Shown: positions 7,402-15,035, counted from the first letter of the stretch. The stretch: DNA of 17,615 bases from Baffinella frigidus (GCA_026770585.1 MU647704.1:42078-59692), one strand, 5' to 3'. The notes: a model not told the origin generated them from the sequence alone. Numbers and translations: made by a program.

Positions 7402-7812
7402 TTACAGCTTCTGTTCCAAAGATACGAGTGCCATCAAACGACGCGGACGCACCGCTTCGCGCTGGGGGCCGATGTCTTCGACATCGGCTTCGGCTTTCCG
7501 CTTCTTGTCCTGCGCAGCCCTGTCTTTGAAGTTAGGTGGCAGCGTCGCGTAGGCAGCGGCCCGCGCATCCCTTTGTGGCTCGTTCATGATGGGATCTCGC
7601 CTAGATCCCTGGTTCACGTTGCACTTGGTCCCCCCCCCTCCAAGACCAGCTGCAACCGACACGGCGGCGTCCTTGCCCACACCACACCACGCTACACCAC
7701 GCCACACCACACCACACCACACCACGCCACACCACACCACACCACACGAGACAGCGTGTTTGTATACATTCGTCCATTCAATCCTCGCTAGCGTATCCTG
7801 GAAGGCTGCCAC
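7402..7812 (-). CDS. Small basic protein with microsatellite-encoded repeat (136 aa)
   Basis: The N-terminus MAAFQDTLARIEWTNVYKHA is followed by a pentapeptide array (WCGVV-type, ~24-48) encoded by the CCACA microsatellite. A Gly-rich stretch comes next, then a charged C-terminal half with a nuclear-localisation-like patch (AAQDKKRKAEADVED). The TATTTAAG at 7855-7862, read backwards as CTTAAATA, is 42 nt before this start, so the promoter may be shared with the ankyrin gene at 7922. A shorter product from the ATG at 7587 (61 aa) would avoid the microsatellite. The function is unknown. Confidence 0.5.
   Translation of the reverse strand: MAAFQDTLARIEWTNVYKHAVSCGVVWCGVVWCGVVWRGVAWCGVGKDAAVSVAAGLGGGGTKCNVNQGSRRDPIMNEPQRDARAAAYATLPPNFKDRAAQDKKRKAEADVEDIGPQREAVRPRRLMALVSLEQKL
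7676..7745. repeat. (CCACA)n microsatellite
   Basis: Pentamer CCACA/CCACG units, interrupted once by GCTACA. It lies inside the minus-strand frame 7402-7812 and would encode WCGVV repeats there. Confidence 0.95.
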
Positions 7813-7854
7813 GGCGCTCTTGCTGGGACTGCACCTGTGCGCGAATACCGCATC

Positions 7855-7862
7855 TATTTAAG
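7855..7862. promoter_or_regulatory. TATTTAAG element, possibly bidirectional
   Basis: It is 59 nt before the ATG at 7922 (+) and 42 nt from the ATG at 7812 (-). The 59-nt spacing matches the paralogous gene (58 nt). Confidence 0.65.
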
Positions 7863-7921
7863 CCTCCGCCCCACTGTATGTGTTGTACAAGGGGGGTGGG
7901 GCCGCCTCTGCGGCGCATCGT

Positions 7922-8827
7922 ATGGCACTGTATTATGCAGCGAGGTCCAACGACATGCACACGGCACTGCAACTGATCGCAGATGGTGAAGAGATCGACG
8001 GGGAGCACCGCCTCGATTCCGAAGCGCCGTACAAGGTGCCACTGCTGGGGGCGCTTCAGTATAGCCACTGGGGGATGATGGAAACCCTCCTGGAAAACGG
8101 GGCGGCAACGGAGTGGCCAAGTTGCTACAAAGAACAGACGGTACTATTCCGGTTGATATCACAAGGAAACTTGCACATGGTGAGGCGACTAATTCACTAC
8201 GGTGCCAAGGTTTGTGCCACGAACCGAAATGGGAGGACGCCATTGCACATGTCTGCGGGGCTCGGCGAAACAAACATCACCGAGGCACTTCTCCGGGCGG
8301 GTGCAGACATCCATGCGACCGATGTGAGTGGATATACAGCGCTTCTATGCGCGTGCGCCTCGAGAGCCCCGGCAAGCGTGCGTCTCTTGCTGGAAAACGG
8401 TGCCGACGTGTCTGTCGTGCAAAGTAGAGGGATGACACCACTCATGTGTGCGTCATCACGGGGTTGTGTGCCCACCATCGAGATTCTTATCGGGGTTGGC
8501 GTGGACGTAAATGCGGCCTGTAATAGAAAGTGGACAGCATTGCACTATGCGTGCCAGAAAGGGAACGTTGGGGCCGTTCGTGTGTTGGTCGACAGCGGTG
8601 CCAATATGTTCGCGGAAGCCGACGTGTCACAGTATACGCCATTGGACATTGCTAGACGCAGCGGAAGCGAAGACGCTGCAGCATACATGGGTGAGGTGGT
8701 ACGTAGTGCTAGGGCGGATGCTATTGCTATGGGACACGAACACCCCCGTCTGGGGGCTAGGTCTATGCTACGAAGCGTTGATGATGAAGTGATGCATATG
8801 GTGATGCAGTATGTCTACTCTACTTGA
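7922..8827 (+). CDS. Ankyrin-repeat protein, paralogue A (301 aa)
   Basis: About seven to eight ankyrin repeats fill residues 1-~250 (e.g. GRTPLHMSAGLGE, GYTALLCACASRA, KWTALHYACQKGN). The tail carries AMGHEHPRLGARSMLR followed by DDEVMHMVMQYV, an F-box-like hydrophobic helix also present in paralogue B. A role as substrate adaptor for a ubiquitin ligase is inferred from ankyrin/F-box viral proteins. The ATG at 7922 is preferred over 7880 because MALYYAARSND aligns with the start of paralogue B and gives the same TATTTAAG spacing. Gene and 3' flank are repeated ~1.24 kb downstream. Confidence 0.9.
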   Translation: MALYYAARSNDMHTALQLIADGEEIDGEHRLDSEAPYKVPLLGALQYSHWGMMETLLENGAATEWPSCYKEQTVLFRLISQGNLHMVRRLIHYGAKVCATNRNGRTPLHMSAGLGETNITEALLRAGADIHATDVSGYTALLCACASRAPASVRLLLENGADVSVVQSRGMTPLMCASSRGCVPTIEILIGVGVDVNAACNRKWTALHYACQKGNVGAVRVLVDSGANMFAEADVSQYTPLDIARRSGSEDAAAYMGEVVRSARADAIAMGHEHPRLGARSMLRSVDDEVMHMVMQYVYST

Positions 8828-8988
8828 CTGTGCCTGGTATTGAAGTAGAGCGCTAATGTTTACCGCGTGCACGGTGCGGATGGTACAGATGGTGCACACC
8901 CGTGAAGTAGTGTGTATAGGTACGATTCGTATGTATTGGAAACACAAACACTGTCAACCCAGGCCTACCACCACAACCCGTTGCGGAC
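8828..8988. other. Duplicated 3' flank of paralogue A
   Basis: No gene is seen. From ~8931 this stretch resembles 10168 onward (GTATTGGAAACACA versus GTATTTCAAACACA, then GTCAAC…CACTACAACC-type similarity), which marks it as part of the duplicated cassette. Confidence 0.6.
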
Positions 8989-9075
8989 TTAGTCCTCGTC
9001 GCCATCAGACCCTGCCAGGGTTTGTTCTATTCGCTGCACTGCCACCAGACAGCGCGATGCGGGGACTCCACACTG
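8989..9075 (-). pseudogene. C-terminal remnant of the acidic-tail gene
   Basis: A minus-strand frame of 28 codons ends TLAGSDGDED-stop. It corresponds to the acidic end (PAGCASDSDDD-stop) of the gene at 10230-10829 and lies at the same place relative to the upstream ankyrin gene. It has no ATG and is closed by a TGA at 9076. I infer that the duplication carried over only the last part of that gene. Confidence 0.55.
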
Positions 9076-9091
9076 TCAAGGACATGCCGTC

Positions 9092-9099
9092 TATTTAAG
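9092..9099 (+). promoter_or_regulatory. TATTTAAG promoter element
   Basis: Stands 58 nt before the ATG at 9158 and lies 1,237 bp from the equivalent site of paralogue A. Confidence 0.7.
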
Positions 9100-9157
9100 A
9101 AACACATGCGTTTAGAGGGGGGGCCTCGTCTGCAAAGACGAGACGCTGAATCCTCGC

Positions 9158-10102
9158 ATGTCACTGTTTTATGCAGCGTATACTAACAACGCAGAAGAGG
9201 CACTGCAACTGATCGAAGATGGCGAAGATGTAAACGGAGAGCACAGCCAGAATCGCAATTCGCCGTTCAGGGTGCCATTGTTGGCGGCACTTCGATCGCA
9301 CCACTGGCACATGATGGAACTCCTGTTGGCAGCCGGGGCAGACACGGAGTTGCCAACGGCCCGGCTAGAACGCACAGTACTATTTCGTCTCATAAAAACG
9401 AAAAACTTGAGCATGGTGAGGCGACTAATTCACTACGGTGCCAATGTTTCTGCTGCAGATCTATCCGGGAAGACACCATTGCAAATGGCTGTCAAGAATG
9501 GTCTACCAGAAATCACCGAGGCACTTGTCCAGGCTGGCGCCGACATCAACGCGATCAGTGAGGAAGGGGGTTCAGCGCTTCTGTACGCGTGCAGCATGTC
9601 AACCCCCGAAGAGATACATTTCTTGCTGAAAAACGGTGCAAATGTGTGTGGCATAGCACTTTTCAATATGACACCACTAGACTTGGCGGCGACGCGTACT
9701 TCTCCTCGTATCACCGAGATGCTTCTCCAGGCTGGTGCGAACGTCAATGGGGCCAGTCCTTTCGGGTGGACACCATTGCACCATGCATGCAGGGGGGGGG
9801 AAATCGCAACCATTCGTGTGCTGGTCGAGAATGGTGCCGACCTGTATGCAACGTCAAGCGATAATCAGTCCACGGCATTGGGGCTTACTAGAAGATTCAG
9901 AACCGTAGTCGATGCAAGATGCATAGAAGATGTCATCGCCACAGAGGAAGAAGCACGTGAGGTGGCACGCATTGCTAGACTTGATGCTGTTGCTATGGGA
10001 CACGGACACGGTCGGCTGGGAGCTCGGTCTCGTCTACGATACCTTGACCAGGGCGTGATGCAGATGGTACTGCAGTATACCACCCAATCAACTTCACCGT
10101 GA
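9158..10102 (+). CDS. Ankyrin-repeat protein, paralogue B (314 aa)
   Basis: Seven to eight ankyrin repeats at residues 1-~245 (GKTPLQMAVKNGL, GGSALLYACSMST, GWTPLHHACRGGE), then a helical insert (ATEEEAREVARIARLDA) and the tail AMGHGHGRLGARSRLR + DQGVMQMVLQY, the same F-box-like end as paralogue A. The two proteins align throughout, with the same MxLxYAAxxN start and a nearly identical VRRLIHYGA core. The insert of ~12 residues before the tail is the main length difference. The role is inferred as for paralogue A. A run of eight G at 9793-9800 is a possible slippage site. Confidence 0.9.
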   Translation: MSLFYAAYTNNAEEALQLIEDGEDVNGEHSQNRNSPFRVPLLAALRSHHWHMMELLLAAGADTELPTARLERTVLFRLIKTKNLSMVRRLIHYGANVSAADLSGKTPLQMAVKNGLPEITEALVQAGADINAISEEGGSALLYACSMSTPEEIHFLLKNGANVCGIALFNMTPLDLAATRTSPRITEMLLQAGANVNGASPFGWTPLHHACRGGEIATIRVLVENGADLYATSSDNQSTALGLTRRFRTVVDARCIEDVIATEEEAREVARIARLDAVAMGHGHGRLGARSRLRYLDQGVMQMVLQYTTQSTSP

Positions 10103-10229
10103 ACACGGAAGATGCATGGGGCGCACAGACACAAAGGCACTGTTCGTGGATTATCCGTGTACGGCTGATGTATTTCAAACACATTCATGGTCAACTTAAG
10201 GATATGGCACTACAACCTATGTTGCTAAT

Positions 10230-10829
10230 TTAGTCATCGTCACTGTCAGATGCACACCCCGCCGGGGCAATAGAGGCCCCGAGCATGCACCCACCCTCCT
10301 GCACCATCTCACACGGTCGACCAGCCTTCTTCGCGCCAACCACATGCACCGGATTTCCAGACCCCGCATCCGGCGTTGGTTCAGACTCCACGTGCGTACG
10401 AGCCTTAACCTTGAGCCGCAGTTCCTCCGTGGCATCAGCGACCTGCTTGCGAAGGGCCTCCTCCTCCTTGTCGAAGAACTCCGGGTGCTCAGCCTCGAAC
10501 TTTTCATGTCGATCGATAAACTTCTGCGCATCGCCCTAGATAGTGTTCCGAAGTGAGGTGTCCTTGAACTGAAGCACTTCCATCATACCCAGTATAGCCA
10601 GTCGAACCGACTGCGCCTCAAGGTGAAGCTGCTGCATGGGGGATAGACGAAGCGTCCCGTCAGGGTGCCGGCGGGGGGCGCGCTTCGACTTCTGCTCATG
10701 CTTCGCATGATGCGGGGCGTCGCCGGTGTGCGGGGCATCACCCGCGCCCTTAGTCTTGCCCTTCGAAGTAAGGTACTCCGCATAAGCAACCATCTCGGCA
10801 TTGTTCATCACAACCGTTGTGGTCGGCAT
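10230..10829 (-). CDS. Acidic-tailed coiled-coil protein, interrupted by in-frame TAG
   Basis: The first 97 codons give an N-terminus with a Lys/His-rich linker (KRAPRRHPDGTLRLSPMQQL) and end at a TAG (10536-10538). The same frame then continues for 101 sense codons to a TAA at 10230. It encodes a charged coil (EHPEFFDKEEEALRKQVADA), a Pro/Gly linker and an acidic end SDSDDD. The continuation is clearly protein-like, so this is one gene of ~199 codons with a nonsense codon. Four other genes here end in TAG, so TAG is a true stop in this genome. The gene may make only the short form, be a recent pseudogene, or use readthrough (TAG followed by GGC). The family is unknown. The end is duplicated at 8989-9075. 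Confidence 0.65.
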
Positions 10830-10886
10830 AATTATATCGATGGGGGTGTACTGGTCAAATCGCTTTTTTAGTTAGTAGAGAGTGGT

Positions 10887-11768
10887 CTACATAATATTGC
10901 GCCGTGACCCATCGTTGAAGATATTAGCCCATTTACAGGCACTTAGAAACATGGTTCCAGTCGTGCGCGGTTTCTCCGGTGTCAAACATGTAGGTACACA
11001 TGGAGAGGTCACAGCGTCCGTTGTGCTGCCTATAGCCACCATGAACTTGTGGTGAACAGACACTGCCGCCAGAAAATCTTGCAGTGGGATGGCATCACAT
11101 GTAGCCGTGCGGGGCTCTGTCACGTACATCTGTAAGATCTTCCCACTCTTCAGTGCCGGCGGGGCGATACGTGTTTGATATGAATGCAACTTTGAACGAT
11201 CCCACTGTATAGTGTCGTGCAGCCATCTACGCAGTGTGTAATAGACAGGTGAGACGACCGTGCCGAGCCTACTCCAAATGGGGGAATACGAAGACGACAT
11301 ATCAATGTCTGTAGCTACGACCATCTTTAGGTCATACGTGTCTGCAGGGATGTAGATATCCTTGTGAAATTCAACATCCCAAATCGCCCGAACCTGCTCT
11401 TTCAGAGTCTTCATTCCGAGAAGCATACCGTCCGTGGGTTGCGTGATTGGCGGCAGTGCTTCTAGACATGTCCCACAGTTGCATCGGGTGCCTCCCACAC
11501 AGACCCGTTCGATGTTTCCAGTGGGAGGTGGCGCCGTATCATAGTCAATCAAGTAACGGATAAGCGCACCTTCTGAAGGAAATCGTTGCATGCATACCCC
11601 CACCGTTTGCGGTGAACGGTTGTTTTCCCCGTTGGAAACGCGTCGGAATGTAATAGACGGGATCGGTTGCTCGTCGAGGCCATTCCAGCGATCAAGTGCG
11701 TTGTCCAGTTCAGCAGAAGAGAACCCCGACATCAATGTGGATGTCTTACCGCGAGAACGTGTCGACAT
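10887..11768 (-). CDS. Unknown protein (293 aa)
   Basis: The product starts MSTRSRGKTSTLMSGFSS and is a mixed soluble protein. It has a small Cys cluster (VGGTRCNCGTCLEA, ~95-110) and aromatic-rich stretches (SPIWSRLGTVVSPVYYTLRR). No family is recognised. The frame extends to an ATG at 11828 (+20 residues), but TATAGTATTTAC lies at 11806-11817, inside that extension and 37 nt before 11768. The later start is therefore preferred. Confidence 0.75.
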   Translation of the reverse strand: MSTRSRGKTSTLMSGFSSAELDNALDRWNGLDEQPIPSITFRRVSNGENNRSPQTVGVCMQRFPSEGALIRYLIDYDTAPPPTGNIERVCVGGTRCNCGTCLEALPPITQPTDGMLLGMKTLKEQVRAIWDVEFHKDIYIPADTYDLKMVVATDIDMSSSYSPIWSRLGTVVSPVYYTLRRWLHDTIQWDRSKLHSYQTRIAPPALKSGKILQMYVTEPRTATCDAIPLQDFLAAVSVHHKFMVAIGSTTDAVTSPCVPTCLTPEKPRTTGTMFLSACKWANIFNDGSRRNIM

Positions 11769-11805
11769 GACAGACGAGCGGTGGCTGGGTTCTATGTACG
11801 TACAT

Positions 11806-11817
11806 GTAAATACTATA
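11806..11817 (-). promoter_or_regulatory. TATA-like element (TATAGTATTTAC)
   Basis: Minus-strand TATAGTATTTAC, 37 nt before the ATG at 11768, flanked by ACATGT and GTACGTAC palindromes. Confidence 0.55.
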
Positions 11818-11852
11818 CATGTCGGCACATACAGGAGACTATGTCTTGGGTA

Positions 11853-11898
11853 CTAGCTAGCTAGCTAGCTAGCTAGCTGGCTAGCTAGCTAGCTAGCC
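11853..11898. repeat. (CTAG)n self-complementary microsatellite
   Basis: About eleven CTAG/GCTA units with one CTGG interruption. Each unit is its own complement, so the tract can form a cruciform or hairpin. It lies in the divergent spacer 11769-12159. Confidence 0.95.
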
Positions 11899-12036
11899 AG
11901 CCCCTGCTTCAGTGAGATGTTCTACCGTCACATGATTAGTCAATTGATGTGCTCTAGATGTCTGCATACAGTACTCAATGTCGTAGCAGTTCTAGGTTGC
12001 TGCGCGGGAACCCCAGCGCACTACAGACAAAACAGC

Positions 12037-12116
12037 CACAGTGAAACACATATAACCACGGTGCAACACATATAATCACGGTGAAACACATATCGTCACA
12101 GCGGAACACGTATAGC
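12037..12116. repeat. 20-bp tandem repeat, four copies
   Basis: Units of the form CACRGTGAAACACATATAAC begin at 12037, 12057, 12077 and 12097, with a decayed fifth from 12117. Each carries an ACATATA-like or ACGTATA-like core. They end just before the gene at 12160 and may act as upstream regulatory sites. Confidence 0.9.
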
Positions 12117-12159
12117 TGCGAGTAACACACCAGACCACGAACACCGCACGGCTAGTACA

Positions 12160-12723
12160 ATGCAGCCGAAGAGGAGGAAGGCCCCGAAAAAGATGCGTGT
12201 ACAGCGCACACGGGTCGCCATACAGACCATTCCACACGAATGGCCCCCATCGGATGCTGTACAACTGGGCCCGTATACCCTCGCATCTGGTGAGTACTGG
12301 GTGGGTGACTTGTGTAATGTTCTCAAATACGAAGAATGGGACGAGATCTGCGGAACAGAGGGGTTCAAGACGCTCGGCGGCGGGCGCGACGTGGTGCAGT
12401 TCAAGCTCCCAGAAGGTGGTGGTATCTATGCCGGGAAATACGGGGACCGCGTCCATTTCATCGACAGCGGCACTGTCGGGATTACACTCCTCGAGGGCCT
12501 CGGGCCACAGGCACAGGCAACTGGCCACAGAACAACCTACACGGACAACTTCGGGTGTATGTCAATCAAGGTAGCACACCCGCAAGGCGGGGGTGATGTC
12601 TCGTTCAACAACTTCGGGTCCAGCGTGGAGATAGAGTCGGATGATCAAGTGTGGACGACGACACAGCTGCTCCGCGAGCAGCTTGCTGCCCATAGATGGG
12701 CCACGCGACTGTGTGCGTGCTAG
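12160..12723 (+). CDS. Basic-tailed GxYxxGD-family protein, paralogue of the gene at 17294 (187 aa)
   Basis: A strongly basic N-terminus (PKRRKAPKKMRVQRTR) precedes SGEYWVGDLCNVL at ~43-55 and HFIDSGTVGITLLEG at ~99-113. The pair 'GEYxxGD…L' and 'xxVDSGxxGI' also occurs in the partial gene at 17294, and similar GxYxIGDPCY…VDSG proteins are known from phages and giant viruses as hypothetical proteins (from memory). No catalytic function is established. The acidic/polar C-terminus ends in LCAC. It is divergent from the 10887 gene, with 20-bp repeats upstream and a strong hairpin downstream. Confidence 0.8.
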   Translation: MQPKRRKAPKKMRVQRTRVAIQTIPHEWPPSDAVQLGPYTLASGEYWVGDLCNVLKYEEWDEICGTEGFKTLGGGRDVVQFKLPEGGGIYAGKYGDRVHFIDSGTVGITLLEGLGPQAQATGHRTTYTDNFGCMSIKVAHPQGGGDVSFNNFGSSVEIESDDQVWTTTQLLREQLAAHRWATRLCAC

Positions 12724-12946
12724 TCTGGCTACCGAAGAGACCGGGGTGTCTCGGACGCCCCTGTATGGATACATGGATGGCCGAGTCGAGGGCTTACGCG
12801 GGCGATTATTCGCCCGCTGGTGGCTTAAGCGGACCACAGCGATGCAGCAGTGCTGGGGCGAATGCCACAGGACTCTTTCGACTGCAAACGCTCAGGATGG
12901 ATGTTCACATAAAATCGTGTAAAAAGACAGGGGGTGTGCACGGACT
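12724..12946. other. Spacer without a recognised gene
   Basis: Short frames exist on both strands (for example a plus frame ending at 12922), but none has convincing composition. The hairpin at 12798-12817 is the only clear structure. Confidence 0.5.
12798..12817. terminator. Perfect 8-bp hairpin, candidate 3'-end signal
   Basis: GCGGGCGA-TTAT-TCGCCCGC forms a perfect stem with a four-base loop, 75 nt after the stop of the 12160 gene. Some giant viruses end transcripts at palindromic hairpins; its use here is inferred. Confidence 0.5.
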
Positions 12947-13660
12947 GTGGCTGTAGATGCATTGAGACGCACACCCACTCCTGGCCAGTGCCACACAGGG
13001 CTTCTCGGTGGTCGAACCACACCACCCGGTCCCCTGCAGCACCGTATGGCCAGTCTACGAGTCGTGGGCACACAGCATGCGAGTGTCGAACCGGTTGAGA
13101 TTTCACCGGCCAGTGGTGATGTCGCTGCCCCGTATGCATTCTGTTCGCTGATGGACGAGTTGCAGGCGGAACTCAGGGAAAGTCCTACCGGCCAGGGGTT
13201 TTTTCACAACCGGGCTGTTCTACTCAAGGCGTATGGCGAGCGACGTATGTACGGTCTACGGGTTGAGTTCGATAGCGACGAGGATAAGGCGGTGTACACC
13301 AGCGACAGCAGGAAGTCCATGTTTCTGACATGCACCCATAACATGAACGATACGGTATTGCCGTGTTTTGTTGTGCTTGAAAACGAGTGGGATGGTGCCC
13401 CCTCGACATGCGAATTCATATGGACTGCGGCGCGTGCACGCAATAAGGGCATAGCTACAATACTACTGGACTTTTACGATGTTCGTTTCGTGGAAGACCC
13501 GTTGCCAGAGGCAGAAGTCTTCTGGAATCGGTACTTTTCAAAGTCACAAACCCACCCCGTCCCGGAATCTCAAGCGCACCCCGTCCCGGAATCTCAAGCG
13601 CACCCCGTCCCGGTATCTCAAGCGCACCCCTTCCCGATATCAGATATTGGGATAGCATGA
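12947..13660 (+). CDS. GNAT-like N-acetyltransferase with Pro-rich repeat tail (237 aa)
   Basis: Residues ~95-197 resemble a GNAT fold: a strand-rich centre, FIWTAARARNKGIATILLDF with the acetyl-CoA-binding R-x-x-G-x-A pattern at ~165-170, and AEVFWNRYF at ~189-197, typical of motif B. It would transfer acetyl from acetyl-CoA to an amine of unknown identity. The tail is four copies of SQAHPVPE (~200-231), encoded by a 24-bp tandem repeat. The first 33 residues look weak. The ATG at 13046 (MASLRVVG) is an equally good start and gives 204 aa. No clear TATA box is visible near either start. Confidence 0.65.
   Translation: MAVDALRRTPTPGQCHTGLLGGRTTPPGPLQHRMASLRVVGTQHASVEPVEISPASGDVAAPYAFCSLMDELQAELRESPTGQGFFHNRAVLLKAYGERRMYGLRVEFDSDEDKAVYTSDSRKSMFLTCTHNMNDTVLPCFVVLENEWDGAPSTCEFIWTAARARNKGIATILLDFYDVRFVEDPLPEAEVFWNRYFSKSQTHPVPESQAHPVPESQAHPVPVSQAHPFPISDIGIA
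13544..13639. repeat. 24-bp tandem repeat in the GNAT gene, four copies
   Basis: Units of the TCTCAAGCGCACCCCGTCCC + GGAA type at 13544, 13568, 13592 and 13616 encode SQxHPVPx octapeptides. It keeps frame exactly. Confidence 0.95.
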
Positions 13661-13727
13661 GTATTTCTTAACGCGCCAATGTGCTTGCAGTAAAATCGAA
13701 ACAGTTTGAATGCAATGCATTTACTTG

Positions 13728-13786
13728 CACACACCCACACACACCCACACACACCCACGCACACACCCACGCACACACACACCCAC
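13728..13786. repeat. (CACACCCA)n microsatellite
   Basis: CA-rich CACACCCA/CACGCACA units lie between the convergent genes ending at 13660 (+) and 13884 (-). Confidence 0.95.
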
Positions 13787-13883
13787 TACGCAACGCGTCG
13801 CCTACCGCCCCGCCTCTCCCCCAGGAGCGTTTCTACCCCACTGCCACACACACCCCCGCCCCACCTAGTGGTACGTTTTCGCG

Positions 13884-14819
13884 CTACACACACACCGACC
13901 CGGCCGCGGAACCCCTTGCGTCGTTCATCGCACGTTCGAGCCACGGGATCATGACCGCGTCGGCAGCCGCAACTGCTTCCTTGTGGTACCCGAACAACTC
14001 TTCCGTGCCGATGTAGGAAAGGTTCGAGAATGCAGTGCGTGCGTTGAAATGGTCGGCCGTGTCTATGGTGTCAATCGCCTTCAAAATGTTGTGCATGCTG
14101 AGCTCCGTCAGACCGCCGCCTCCTTTGGCAGCAACTACTATGTCCAGCCCAGCAGTTTCCACCACGTGCATCGCATTGGCACGGGTCTGCATCGCATCTA
14201 ACCCCGCAGCCATCTTAACCGGGTCGGCCGAAGCGCTGGCAGAGAACGAGGGCCACAGAAGCTTGACGTAGTCGAAGAGGGGTGTGTTGACGGGCGTAGT
14301 CGAACCTGGTGATTTCTTACCGGTCCACTTGGTAATCGGCGCGACCTCGTACGAGACACAACCATCCGCATTAGTCGTCTTGGTGTAGAAGTTTGACCGA
14401 AGATACATGCAATTGCCGGCGAAGTTGAGCCCCCAGTCGTCTAGAACATTGCTGGCGGTGTCGATCCACTTGCCGCAGACGCCGTGAAGTGCATTGATGC
14501 CCAGGATGGTCTTGATCAGATGCGTCCGGAAGAGCGGTTCGGGGTACGTGTTTGTTGTCATCAACAGAGAAAGTTCCAAGGCGACGAGACTCTGCAAGGC
14601 AGTCTTGCCGTACAGACGATTGTTACTCGCGACGACCAGCATGCGCGTGTCACCCTTCATCCCGGCGATAAGGCCTTGCATGGCATCCTTGTACAGCGAT
14701 GCGTCGGCAATGTCGCCCGTGATGTAGAGGAATGTCAGCCCGGGGATGGTCAGCCGATGCCGGGAAATGTCCGCGCGTGTCAACTCGGGAGGACCCCACG
14801 GAGGCGGAGATGTTGACAT
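13884..14819 (-). CDS. Unknown protein (311 aa)
   Basis: It begins MSTSPPPWGPPELTRADISR and is a well-composed soluble protein with Ala/Leu-rich helices (KTALQSLVALELSLLMTTN; LDAMQTRANAMHVVETAG) and Gly-rich turns (VVAAKGGGGLTEL). No signature residues of a known enzyme are visible. The last residues (SVCV) come from the edge of a CA-rich stretch. Upstream 92-216 nt lie palindromic AATACG…TATT motifs shared with the upstream region of the next minus-strand gene. No TATA box is seen at the usual distance. Confidence 0.8.
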   Translation of the reverse strand: MSTSPPPWGPPELTRADISRHRLTIPGLTFLYITGDIADASLYKDAMQGLIAGMKGDTRMLVVASNNRLYGKTALQSLVALELSLLMTTNTYPEPLFRTHLIKTILGINALHGVCGKWIDTASNVLDDWGLNFAGNCMYLRSNFYTKTTNADGCVSYEVAPITKWTGKKSPGSTTPVNTPLFDYVKLLWPSFSASASADPVKMAAGLDAMQTRANAMHVVETAGLDIVVAAKGGGGLTELSMHNILKAIDTIDTADHFNARTAFSNLSYIGTEELFGYHKEAVAAADAVMIPWLERAMNDARGSAAGSVCV

Positions 14820-14910
14820 CCTCGGGTGGTTGCAGCTGCGTGCTTGGGGGAGCGTAGTGTGCTGTGCGAGTTATGGATGCGGGGGATGTGCGAGTTATGG
14901 GGTTGGATTG

Positions 14911-15035
14911 GTTGCATGTGAAATACGTTGTGTATTTCGTGTAACAATACGTTGTGTATTACAGGTAACAATACATGTAAAATATGCATTGCATTGCATT
15001 GCACGCGACAATACGTGTTGTATACGTGTTGTATT
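14911..15035 (-). promoter_or_regulatory. Cluster of AATACGTTGTGTATT / ACAATACGTGTTG motifs
   Basis: AATACGTTGTGTATT is exact at 14922-14936 and 14946-14960, GTTGCATGT is at 14911, and ACAATACGTGTTGTATACGT is at 15008. All are near-palindromic. Similar copies occur at 15968 and 16121, upstream of the 15280-15879 gene. They may be transcription factor sites; an origin-type role is also possible. Confidence 0.5.

Noticed and set aside
12037-12116. Possible CRISPR array
   Set aside because: The 20-bp units are contiguous with no spacers, and no cas gene is present.
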